From Patescibacteria group bacterium (GTDB lineage: Bacteria; Patescibacteria; Paceibacteria; UBA6257; 2-01-FULL-56-20): a stretch of DNA of 26,363 nucleotides. Each line of letters opens with the position of its first letter. The stretch's first letter is position 1. The notes beneath the pieces are model-generated. The model searched no databases. It saw only the letters and a list, made by a program, of their open reading frames with translations, and was not told the origin of the DNA. Shown here piece by piece: positions 19,488 to 26,363 of this stretch. Position numbers and translations under genes: made by a program. The DNA lies in the NCBI GenBank assembly GCA_023484365.1, contig JAMDBA010000012.1:1-26363 (forward strand). The letters are read 5' to 3'.

Positions 19488-20765
19488 ATGAATAAAATAT
19501 TTGATAAAAAAATTTTCGTTTCTGTTTTGAGCGGAGTTCTTGTCGGGGTTATCATCGGCAGCGCTATTTTGGTTCCGCAGGCGGGCGCCAGCTGGTTGAC
19601 TGATTTATTTGGCGGCTTAAAACTGCCGTCTTTATTCAGCGCGCCCCAAAACACAACTTCATCGGGCGCTATCAGCGGCACGCCGCCGATAAATATTTCT
19701 CACCTGGATTATCAGCAGGCGGTTATTGATGCGGTTAAAAAAGCTTCGCCGGCCGTTGTTTCGGTTGTAATTTCTCAATATGTTCCGGTCGTGGAGCAGT
19801 GTCCTTATAATCCTTTTTCCAATTTGCCGCCGGAATTCCAGCAATTTTTCGGCAGCCAGCCTCAATTTTACGCTCCCTGCGATAGCGGCAAAAAACAGCT
19901 TCAGGAAACGGGTGGCGGCAGCGGATTTATAGTTTCTTCCAATGGTTTGATCTTGACCAACAAACATGTAGCTTACGACAAAACCGCTTCTTACGAAGTA
20001 TTTTTAAACGATGGCCGAAAATTCCCAGCCAAAATTTTAGCTCAGGACCCCGTTCAGGATTTGGCGGTTTTAAAAATTGACGCTACAGGTTTGCCGACAA
20101 TTGATCTTGGCGACTCTAGCAATCTGGATCTTGGCCAGACGGCCATTGCTATCGGCAACGCTTTAGGGGAATTCAGAAATACCGTTTCGGTTGGTGTCGT
20201 GTCTGGCCTATCCAGAAAAATAACAGCCAGCGGCGCGGATTTTGGAACGGAAACAATCAATAATGTTATTCAGACTGATGCCGCTATTAATCCGGGAAAT
20301 TCTGGCGGACCGCTTTTAAATCTTGACGGTCAGGTTATCGGTATTGATGTGGCGACGGTCCAGGGGGCGCAAAATATCGGTTTTGCTATTCCTATTAATC
20401 AGGCCAAGAAAGATATAAATTCGGTTATCAGCACGGGAGAAATAAAAATTCCTTATCTCGGCGTCCGCTACCTTATGGTAACCTCGGATGTCGCTAAGAG
20501 TAAAAATTTAGCCTATGATTACGGTGCCCTGCTTGAGTCTTCAACCAGCAGTCCGGCGGTTGAGCCGAATTCTCCGGCCGATAAAATAGGTCTTAAGGCG
20601 GGAGATATAATTTTAGAAGTTAATGGCCAAAAAATAGACAGCGATCACGCTTTAGTTGATGTTATAAATCAATATTCTGTCGGTGATAACACCGACATGA
20701 AAGTCGCGCGGGGGAAGGATATTTTGAATCTATCCGCTACTCTTGCGCAAAGACCAAACTCATAG
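19488..20765 (+). CDS. HtrA/DegP-type trypsin-like serine protease with PDZ domain
   Basis: 425 residues. One N-terminal membrane anchor at about 9-30 ([21 protein letters not shown]) places the rest outside the membrane. The protease domain has the full triad: H160 in [10 protein letters not shown]191 in [12 protein letters not shown], and S272 in [11 protein letters not shown]. One PDZ domain follows from about 330 ([11 protein letters not shown], then [21 protein letters not shown]). These proteases degrade or refold damaged exported proteins. Between the anchor and the protease core an insertion of about 40 residues carries the cysteines C105 and C131, which could form a disulfide. The promoter of the following Clp ATPase lies inside the last 25 bases of this gene. 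Confidence 0.95.
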   Translation: MNKIFDKKIFVSVLSGVLVGVIIGSAILVPQAGASWLTDLFGGLKLPSLFSAPQNTTSSGAISGTPPINISHLDYQQAVIDAVKKASPAVVSVVISQYVPVVEQCPYNPFSNLPPEFQQFFGSQPQFYAPCDSGKKQLQETGGGSGFIVSSNGLILTNKHVAYDKTASYEVFLNDGRKFPAKILAQDPVQDLAVLKIDATGLPTIDLGDSSNLDLGQTAIAIGNALGEFRNTVSVGVVSGLSRKITASGADFGTETINNVIQTDAAINPGNSGGPLLNLDGQVIGIDVATVQGAQNIGFAIPINQAKKDINSVISTGEIKIPYLGVRYLMVTSDVAKSKNLAYDYGALLESSTSSPAVEPNSPADKIGLKAGDIILEVNGQKIDSDHALVDVINQYSVGDNTDMKVARGKDILNLSATLAQRPNS

Positions 20766-20771
20766 TATAAT
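20743..20771 (+). promoter_or_regulatory. Promoter of the Clp ATPase gene, inside the htrA end, predicted leaderless
   Basis: TTGCGC (20743-20748), 17-bp spacer, perfect TATAAT (20766-20771). The -10 box ends 8 bp before the ATG at 20779. No Shine-Dalgarno sequence and no heat-shock repeat is evident. Confidence 0.65.
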
Positions 20772-20778
20772 TTGGCCG

Positions 20779-23415
20779 ATGCCAAACTTTCAAAGATTTA
20801 CAATCAAAGCTCAGGAAGCGCTTCAAAACGCCCAAGAACTTGCCGCTAGTTTAAATCACGGCGAATTAAAAGCGTTGCATTTGCTTGCCGCGCTTTTAAG
20901 CGACGGTCAATCTCTAATCCAGCCGATAATTTTAAAATCGGGGATAAATCTAGAAAATTTACGCCGCGAAATTGACGCCGCTTTAGAACGCCAGCCGAAG
21001 TTAGTTTCCGGCTACTCAAATTTGGCTCAACTTTATCTCTCGCCGGAGCTGGTTAAGGTTTTAGATCAGGCGGCGAAAGTGGCACACAGTCAAAAAGACG
21101 ATTTTATTTCCTGCGAGCACTTACTTTTAGCGGTTTTAGAGGTTCCTTCCGAAGCTCAAAATATTTTAAAAAAGTACAGCTTACATCAGGAAGTGGTGCT
21201 AAGAATAATGTCGCAATTACGCGGTTCCGCCAGAGTGACTGATGAATCGCCAGAAACAAAATATCAGATTCTGGAAAAATACGCCGTTAACCTGACCGAG
21301 AAAGCTAAAAAAGGCGAACTTGATCCCGTCATAGACAGGGACGAAGAGCTGCGGCGCCTTATTCAGATTTTGAGCCGGCGCACTAAAAATAATCCGGTCT
21401 TGATAGGCGAGCCCGGCGTAGGCAAGACTGCTATCGTTGAAGGATTGGCGCAGAGGATTATTGAAGGCAGTATTCCGGAAACATTAAAAGATAAACAGGT
21501 TTTATCTTTAGATTTAGGATCATTGATTGCCGGAACGAAATTCCGAGGTGAATTTGAAGACAGGCTTAAGGCTTTTATTAATGAAATAAAATTAAGTGGC
21601 AAATATATATTATTTATAGATGAAATTCATACCTTAATCGGCGCCGGCGCGGCCGAAGGCGCAATTGACGCTTCTAATTTACTTAAGCCGGCTTTGGCGA
21701 GGGGCGAGCTTCGCGCTGTTGGCGCGACTACTATTAAGGAATATCAACGTTACATAGAAAAAGATGCGGCGCTAGAGAGGCGTTTTCAGCCGGTAATGGT
21801 TGATGAGCCGAATATTAACGATAGCATTACAATTTTACGCGGCTTGAAGAAAAAATATGAAATTCATCACGGCATTAGAATAAGCGACGAAGCGATAGTG
21901 GCGGCGGTTAATCTTTCGGCGCGCTATATTACCGACCGATTTTTACCCGATAAAGCGGTTGATTTGATTGACGAAGCGGCAGCGAGCAGAAGGCTTGAGG
22001 GCGAAAGCGTTCCGACAGAAATAGAAAAATCAAGGCGTGAAATTACTAGTTTAGAAATTGAAAAACAAGCGCTCGCTAAAGAAAATCATAAAGCCAGCAG
22101 CAAAAGACTTAAAGAAATTGAAGAAAAGCTTAAAACCATTAAATCTGAAAACGAAGCTCTTTCTAAAAAATGGAAATCCGAAAAAGAAAAATTTGAGAAA
22201 CTTCATCAATTAAGACAGGCGGTTGAAGACCTTAAAAAAGAATCGGAGATGGCGGAGCGAAACGGTGACTTAGAGCGGGTGGCGCAAATAATTTACGGAG
22301 AATTGCCGCAGGCGCAAAAAGAATTTCAAAATTTTGAAAAAAGGAATTTTGGCCAGGCTGCTAAAAACAAAAAACCGCAGGGCTTTTTGAAGGAAGCGGT
22401 AGACGCCGAGGATGTTGCTGCGGTGGTAGCGCGATGGACGGGCATTCCTATAACTAAAATGTTGGAGACGGAATCATCAAAGCTTTTAAAAATTGAAGAA
22501 GTTCTTTCTAAGAGGGTGATTGGTCAGGAGGAGGCGATTAAAGCGGTGGCTTCAGCTTTGCGGCGATCGCGTTCCGGTCTTTCCGATGTTAACAGACCGT
22601 TTGGTTCTTTCATGTTCCTTGGTCCGACGGGAGTTGGCAAAACCGAGCTAGCGAGAGCTCTGGCTGAATTTTTATTCAACGATGAAAAAGCGATGGTTAG
22701 GATTGATATGAGCGAATATATGGAGCGGCATTCAACAGCGCGGCTTATTGGCTCGCCGCCAGGATATGTCGGTCACGAAGAGGGCGGCCAATTAACCGAA
22801 GCGGTCCGCCATCGTCCTTACAGTCTAATCCTCTTTGATGAAATTGAAAAAGCGCACTCGGAGGTTTTTAATATCTTGCTTCAGGTTTTGGATGATGGGC
22901 GGTTGACCGATAGCAAGGGCAAGGTAGTTAATTTCAGAAACAGCATCATTATAATGACTTCTAATGTTGGCAGCCAATATTTAAAGGCGATGTCTTCGCT
23001 TGGTTTTTCGGCCGAGAAAGAAAGCGCGTTTAAGAAACAGGAAGAAGATTATCGGGAAAAAATAACTTCAAGCCTGAGAAAAACTTTCCGTCCGGAATTT
23101 TTAAACAGAATAGATGATATAATTATATTTAATCCTTTGCGTCCCAAGGATATTGAAAAAATTGTTGACGTTCAAATCGCGGAAATTCAAAAACGGCTGG
23201 AAGCGCATCGTATTTCAATGATGATAGCCCCTTCGGCCAAAGATTATCTTTCTGAGAAAGGATTTGATCCTGATTTCGGCGCCCGGCCGCTAAGAAGGCT
23301 TATTCAGAAAACTTTAGTGGATAAACTGGCGGATAAAATAATCAGAGGTGAATTAAAAGATGGCGATAAAATTAAAATCGGCGTTAAAAACGATTCCCTG
23401 GTCTTTAGCCGCTAA
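20779..23415 (+). CDS. clpB: ClpB-type AAA+ chaperone ATPase with a ClpC-like LGF loop
   Basis: 878 residues from the ATG at 20779; an in-frame TTG at 20743 is inside the promoter. Order: double Clp N domain (about 1-150); first AAA+ domain with Walker A GEPGVGKT at 210-217 and Walker B ILFIDE at 277-282; a coiled-coil middle domain of about 120 residues (about 412-530), the length of ClpB disaggregases rather than the short ClpC one; second AAA+ domain with Walker A GPTGVGKT at 615-622 and Walker B LILFDE at 683-688; and the C-terminal small domain ([10 protein letters not shown]). ClpB pulls proteins out of aggregates with DnaK. LGF at 741-743 in [13 protein letters not shown] is placed like the ClpP-docking tripeptide of ClpC, which true ClpB lacks, so partnership with ClpP is possible. 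The next gene overlaps its end. Confidence 0.93.
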   Translation: MPNFQRFTIKAQEALQNAQELAASLNHGELKALHLLAALLSDGQSLIQPIILKSGINLENLRREIDAALERQPKLVSGYSNLAQLYLSPELVKVLDQAAKVAHSQKDDFISCEHLLLAVLEVPSEAQNILKKYSLHQEVVLRIMSQLRGSARVTDESPETKYQILEKYAVNLTEKAKKGELDPVIDRDEELRRLIQILSRRTKNNPVLIGEPGVGKTAIVEGLAQRIIEGSIPETLKDKQVLSLDLGSLIAGTKFRGEFEDRLKAFINEIKLSGKYILFIDEIHTLIGAGAAEGAIDASNLLKPALARGELRAVGATTIKEYQRYIEKDAALERRFQPVMVDEPNINDSITILRGLKKKYEIHHGIRISDEAIVAAVNLSARYITDRFLPDKAVDLIDEAAASRRLEGESVPTEIEKSRREITSLEIEKQALAKENHKASSKRLKEIEEKLKTIKSENEALSKKWKSEKEKFEKLHQLRQAVEDLKKESEMAERNGDLERVAQIIYGELPQAQKEFQNFEKRNFGQAAKNKKPQGFLKEAVDAEDVAAVVARWTGIPITKMLETESSKLLKIEEVLSKRVIGQEEAIKAVASALRRSRSGLSDVNRPFGSFMFLGPTGVGKTELARALAEFLFNDEKAMVRIDMSEYMERHSTARLIGSPPGYVGHEEGGQLTEAVRHRPYSLILFDEIEKAHSEVFNILLQVLDDGRLTDSKGKVVNFRNSIIIMTSNVGSQYLKAMSSLGFSAEKESAFKKQEEDYREKITSSLRKTFRPEFLNRIDDIIIFNPLRPKDIEKIVDVQIAEIQKRLEAHRISMMIAPSAKDYLSEKGFDPDFGARPLRRLIQKTLVDKLADKIIRGELKDGDKIKIGVKNDSLVFSR

Positions 23416-24064
23416 AGCGGTTATAACAGCCGGATCTTGGCTGCTTCTTCCTTTTTGGGTCTTTGTTTTAGTGGTTTTTTATTTTTATTTTATTCCGCTC
23501 TTCCGGCCGTTTAAATTTATCGCTCTTTTCTTATCTTTTCTGATTTTAGCGTTCCTGCTACCGGTAAACTGGGCGGCGGCTTTGGCTTTGGCCGTGGTAT
23601 TCTTCCTGATTTTAGGAATAAAAGATCTTATTTTCATTGAGCGCCGGACGGTTTATGAAATTTCAGTTTTATTAATTTCGCTTTTGGCTTTCATCTCTTT
23701 CTTTTCCATTTATTCTTTTTTGGATATATCATCCCTAAAGGGAGTTGTTCTTATTTTGATATTGGGTTATTTCTTGCTTAGAGGCTTAATTGATTATCTG
23801 CGGACGGGAACCGATAATAGAGCTGTTGATTTGGCTTCCTTTGTGATATCTCTTATTATTTCCGAACTACTTCTGGTTTTGCTGATAATGCCTTTTGATT
23901 TTTATTCTCGCCTAGCTTTAACCTTTTTAGTGTTTATTTTGCTGCTTGATTTAAACATTCATTATTTTGAAAGGAAATTAACTAACCGGAAAATCTTGAT
24001 TGATTTCACTATATTTTTTATTTTGGCGGCAGTTATTTTAGCGTCAATAAATTTAGGAATCTAA
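23360..24064 (+). CDS. Polytopic membrane protein of unknown function
   Basis: 234 residues, mostly hydrophobic, with about seven transmembrane helices, among them [75 protein letters not shown] and [17 protein letters not shown]. Short loops hold Arg and Asp but no catalytic motif that I recognise. The ATG at 23360 makes it overlap the Clp gene by 56 bp, which is long, so a later non-ATG start is possible. VKOR starts 12 bp after its stop, so Clp, this protein and VKOR look like one operon. A role in envelope protein quality is only guessed from context. Confidence 0.75.
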   Translation: MAIKLKSALKTIPWSLAAKAVITAGSWLLLPFWVFVLVVFYFYFIPLFRPFKFIALFLSFLILAFLLPVNWAAALALAVVFFLILGIKDLIFIERRTVYEISVLLISLLAFISFFSIYSFLDISSLKGVVLILILGYFLLRGLIDYLRTGTDNRAVDLASFVISLIISELLLVLLIMPFDFYSRLALTFLVFILLLDLNIHYFERKLTNRKILIDFTIFFILAAVILASINLGI

Positions 24065-24076
24065 TTAATTATTAAA

Positions 24077-24544
24077 ATGAGAAAAATAGGCTTTAAAAAA
24101 ATATTTTCTGGATCGCTTGGGTTTTATTTTGTCGGCGCAAATTTAATAGGTTTTTTGGATTCGTTTTATTTGACGGTCAAGCATTATCTAAATTCGCCTT
24201 TAAACTGTTCCGTGCTGGCTGGCTGCGATAAGGTAACGGCTAGCGCTTACGCTGAAATTTATGGCGTGCCAGTTCCGCTGTTAGGAGTTATTTTTTATCT
24301 GGCGTTTTTTATCTTGTTTTTCGTTTTTTCTTTTTCGCCTTCAGAGGGCCGTTTTAAAAAGAAAAGGATAGCCAGGTTTATGGTGTTCGCCGCTTTTTTG
24401 GGCGTGGCTTTTTCGGCGTGGCTTTTATTCCTGCAGATCGCCGTTATCAAAGCACTTTGCCTTTACTGCCTGGTTTCCGATACCGCTGCGGCGATCATAT
24501 TCGTCTTAAGTATGATTTTGCTTTTTCGGTATAAAGAAAAATAG
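24077..24544 (+). CDS. Vitamin K epoxide reductase (VKOR)-like disulfide-forming membrane protein
   Basis: 155 residues with four to five transmembrane helices. The active pair C128-x2-C131 (ALCLYCLVSD) lies in the last helices. The outer-loop cysteines C44 and C50 (LNCSVLAGCDKV) are followed by the conserved serine S57 and GVPVPLLG, the order found in bacterial VKOR proteins. These pass electrons from newly oxidised exported proteins to quinone, working with a thioredoxin-like partner. No DsbA-like partner gene is in the window and the protein has no fused one. Possible clients nearby are the cysteine-containing exported proteins at 3954, 9092 and 19488 (inference). It ends the operon with a bidirectional terminator. 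Confidence 0.93.
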   Translation: MRKIGFKKIFSGSLGFYFVGANLIGFLDSFYLTVKHYLNSPLNCSVLAGCDKVTASAYAEIYGVPVPLLGVIFYLAFFILFFVFSFSPSEGRFKKKRIARFMVFAAFLGVAFSAWLLFLQIAVIKALCLYCLVSDTAAAIIFVLSMILLFRYKEK

Positions 24545-24555
24545 TTTTTCGACGC

Positions 24556-24590
24556 AATAAAAAAAGGAGAGCCCAGGCTCTCCTTTATGT
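24556..24590. terminator. Bidirectional terminator between VKOR and the zinc-finger gene
   Basis: 11-bp stem AAAGGAGAGCC (24563-24573) with GGCTCTCCTTT (24576-24586). T-rich runs lie on both sides (TTTATGTTTTT on the plus strand, seven T on the minus strand). The two genes converge on it. Confidence 0.92.
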
Positions 24591-24595
24591 TTTTA

Positions 24596-24877
24596 TTAAT
24601 CTTGTCCGATACGAATAAGCTGCTCGCCGCATTTTTTGCAGCTTATGCCGTCTCCGGAAGAAACAGGCTCGTTGCAAATCGGGCATGTTTTACCCGTGTC
24701 CAGTTCGGAATTTTTCTTTCCGCAGTCGCAGTGTTTGCAATGACAACATTTTCTTTCTCCTCTTTCCTTCACTTTATCTTTCGCGCCGTCGTCTTTCCTT
24801 TTTTTGAAATACTGGCTATCTTTCGGTAATTTTTTAGGGATATGATTAGTTCCTACCCCGCCTTTCTTTATAGTCAT
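24596..24877 (-). CDS. Small zinc-finger protein with two cysteine clusters (93 aa)
   Basis: 93 residues from the ATG at 24877, chosen because AAGGAG (24891-24886) lies 8 bp upstream; the open frame continues to 24964, but the promoter lies across that part. The N-terminal half is basic and probably flexible (KKLPKDSQYFKKRKDDGAKDKVKERGERK). A cysteine cluster CCHCKHCDC covers 44-52. A rubredoxin/zinc-ribbon-like pair of knuckles follows, C65-x2-C68 (TCPICNEP) and C80-x2-C83 (SCKKCGE). Nine cysteines and a histidine could bind two zinc ions. No specific family is recognised. Stand-alone cassette with consensus promoter and shared terminator. Confidence 0.85.
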   Translation of the reverse strand: MTIKKGGVGTNHIPKKLPKDSQYFKKRKDDGAKDKVKERGERKCCHCKHCDCGKKNSELDTGKTCPICNEPVSSGDGISCKKCGEQLIRIGQD

Positions 24878-24946
24878 CACTTTTTCTCCTTCGGCCTCCA
24901 CCAGCTGGCGGATCGCCTTTTTGTTTTGTTTTAAAATTCTGATGAT

Positions 24947-24975
24947 ATCATAATAAACTAACAAAAACTTGTCAA
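24947..24975 (-). promoter_or_regulatory. Consensus sigma70-type promoter of the zinc-finger gene
   Basis: On the minus strand TTGACA (24975-24970), a 17-bp spacer, TATGAT (24952-24947). The leader is about 60 nt. Confidence 0.9.
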
Positions 24976-25014
24976 TTAATTCTCGTCAAAATGATTGGTA
25001 AAAAAAGCGGTTTA

Positions 25015-25054
25015 AAAATAAAAAACTCCCCGAAAAATTCGGGGAGTATAATTT
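25015..25054 (-). terminator. Intrinsic terminator of the aminopeptidase gene
   Basis: 10-bp stem ACTCCCCGAA (25024-25033) with TTCGGGGAGT (25037-25046), loop AAA, followed on the minus strand by TTTTATTTTT. T residues on the plus side too, but no gene approaches from there. Confidence 0.88.
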
Positions 25055-25057
25055 TTT

Positions 25058-26363
25058 TTATTCAACTTCAAGGAGAGGGAGCATTTCTTTTTCAAGCAGC
25101 TCAACTAAAAATCTTATCGGCGCGCCTGACGAACCTTTTGCAAGATAATCGCCGGAATAAGCCAGCATTGTGGGCGCCATATCAATATGGAGCCAGGGAA
25201 TCTTGGCTTCTTTGACAAACTGATAAAGGAAAAGGGCGGCGGTGACGGTCCCGCATTTTGATTTGCCCATATTGCTAAGGTCGGCAAACCGGCCTTCTAG
25301 CTCTTTCTCGTACTCTTTTTCAAGGGGCAGCGGCCACATAAGGTCGCCGCTTTTTTTACCAATCATTTTGACGATATTCTCAAGCTTTTGGGCGTTGGTC
25401 AGGTATACCGAATATTTTTCGCCGGCCACATACAAAGCGGCGCCGGTAAGGGTGGCAATATCAACAATAAGCTGCGGATTGTAGTTCTCTGCCGCGTAAG
25501 TTAAAGCGTCGGCTAGGATTATCCGTCCTTCGGCGTCGGTGTTTTCCACTTCAACTGTCTTGCCGGAAAGCATTGTGATGATATCATTCGGGCGATAGCT
25601 TTTATCGGAGAGCATATTTTCAACTGCCGGAATAAGACCGACAATATTCTTTTTCAGCTTAAGCTTCGCGGCAATAGCTAAGGCGGCTATAACCGCCGCG
25701 CCGCCGCTCATATCCATCTGCATATCAAGCATGCCGGCGGCGCTTTTTAGATCTTGCCCGCCACTGTCATAGGTTACGCCTTTACCGACCAGAACAACCG
25801 GTTTCTCTCCTTTTGCTCCGCCGTTGTGCTCCAGAATTATAAAACGCGGAGTATTTACCGAACCCTTGCCTACGGCTGTGACGCCGCCAAATTTGGCGAG
25901 GGCTGTTTTTACGGTGCATTTGAGGCCTGCTTTTATAGCCGCTTTTCGCGCGTCGCGGGAGAACGCTTTCGGAGTCATTTTACTCCCGGGTTCGTTAATG
26001 AGGGCGCGGGCATAGTTTGTCCATTCTCCGACTATCCGTCCTTTGGAAAATCCTTTCAGGAATGATGAGTCCAAGGCAGAATTGCCGTGAATAATTATCT
26101 TCCTGACTCGGAAAGTTTTTTTGTTTTTATACCGGTCGAACTCGAAGTTTGCCATCTCAAAATTAACAGCCATTATTTTAGCCAGCTCACCGAGGCTGAT
26201 GTCGCTTTGCGTTAAATTCATTTCTTTAAAATCGTCGGCGCGGAAAGTTATGGTTCTAAATTGTTCTTTTTTCGCCATAACTATAATTTTCCGGGCAAGT
26301 AAGATAATTTCTTTTCGGCTCATTAGTTCAGAGACTTTCATTATGAGGAGATTGTTTTTGATA
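25058..26363 (-). CDS. pepA: Leucyl aminopeptidase, peptidase family M17 (N-terminus beyond the window)
   Basis: Cytosolic two-metal aminopeptidase. An ATG at 26341 would give 427 residues, but the frame is open to the window edge (seven more codons) and no Shine-Dalgarno sequence precedes that ATG. With it the N-terminal domain would be about 70 residues shorter than in PepA, so the gene probably continues. Numbering from that ATG, the catalytic domain starts near NEPGSKMTP (116-124). Metal and catalytic residues are present: K187 and D192 in VGKGVTYDSGG, D210 in MQMDMSGGAAV, and D269, E271 and R273 in the family signature NTDAEGR. FDRYKNKK at 68-75 and the C-terminal WLHIDMAPT segment also match the family. 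It ends 4 bp from a strong terminator. Confidence 0.93.
   Translation of the reverse strand, partial: IKNNLLIMKVSELMSRKEIILLARKIIVMAKKEQFRTITFRADDFKEMNLTQSDISLGELAKIMAVNFEMANFEFDRYKNKKTFRVRKIIIHGNSALDSSFLKGFSKGRIVGEWTNYARALINEPGSKMTPKAFSRDARKAAIKAGLKCTVKTALAKFGGVTAVGKGSVNTPRFIILEHNGGAKGEKPVVLVGKGVTYDSGGQDLKSAAGMLDMQMDMSGGAAVIAALAIAAKLKLKKNIVGLIPAVENMLSDKSYRPNDIITMLSGKTVEVENTDAEGRIILADALTYAAENYNPQLIVDIATLTGAALYVAGEKYSVYLTNAQKLENIVKMIGKKSGDLMWPLPLEKEYEKELEGRFADLSNMGKSKCGTVTAALFLYQFVKEAKIPWLHIDMAPTMLAYSGDYLAKGSSGAPIRFLVELLEKEMLPLLEVE

Overview
The window looks like an AT-rich chromosome segment from a small-genome bacterium of the Candidate Phyla Radiation type (Patescibacteria, perhaps Parcubacteria). 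This is inferred from the mix of housekeeping genes (gyrA, argS, smpB, htrA, a Clp ATPase, a leucyl aminopeptidase, a Xer-type recombinase) with many small lineage-specific proteins, a DUF763 protein, short zinc-ribbon proteins and a VKOR-like protein, and from dense packing. No ribosomal marker is present, so placement is tentative.

Layout. 1-3045 (-): a small membrane protein, gyrA and the start of a solute-binding protein, in one operon. 3183-3755 (-): a metallo-beta-lactamase-fold protein that has lost its metal ligands. 3954-5367 (-): an SPFH protein and a membrane partner. 5482-7064 (+): two exported proteins and tRNA-Leu(UAG). 7324-8214 (-): a tyrosine recombinase. 8525-10079 (-): three small independent genes. 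10290-12577 (+): a DUF763 protein, a three-helix membrane protein and a PagL-like barrel. 12822-16155 (-): a GT-C glycosyltransferase, a small protein, a gp88-like protein, a strongly structured non-coding RNA and a 56-residue zinc ribbon not recorded as a long ORF. 16445-24544 (+): argS, a disordered protein, smpB, htrA, a Clp ATPase, a membrane protein and VKOR. 24596 to the right edge (-): a zinc-finger protein and an M17 aminopeptidase that runs out of the window.

Two styles of gene control can be read. Many small accessory genes sit alone with a near-consensus promoter (TTGACA, 16-17 bp, TATAAT-like), a Shine-Dalgarno sequence such as AAGGAGGT, and a GC-rich hairpin followed by T residues. 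Several housekeeping genes instead have a -10 box ending about 7 bp before the ATG and no Shine-Dalgarno, which predicts leaderless mRNAs.

The most unusual items are: (1) an approximately 200-nt RNA at 15605-15808 (-) with a perfect-consensus promoter, a terminator, several hairpins and two possible pseudoknots; (2) a family of approximately 110-120 bp repeats with inverted ends at 3804-3925, 8221-8335 and 8332-8445, whose arm sequence reappears as a palindrome inside the argS reading frame; (3) a PagL-like lipid A deacylase homologue in a lineage thought to lack LPS; (4) an ArgS with TLAN in place of its HIGH signature. All alignments and folds were made by eye.
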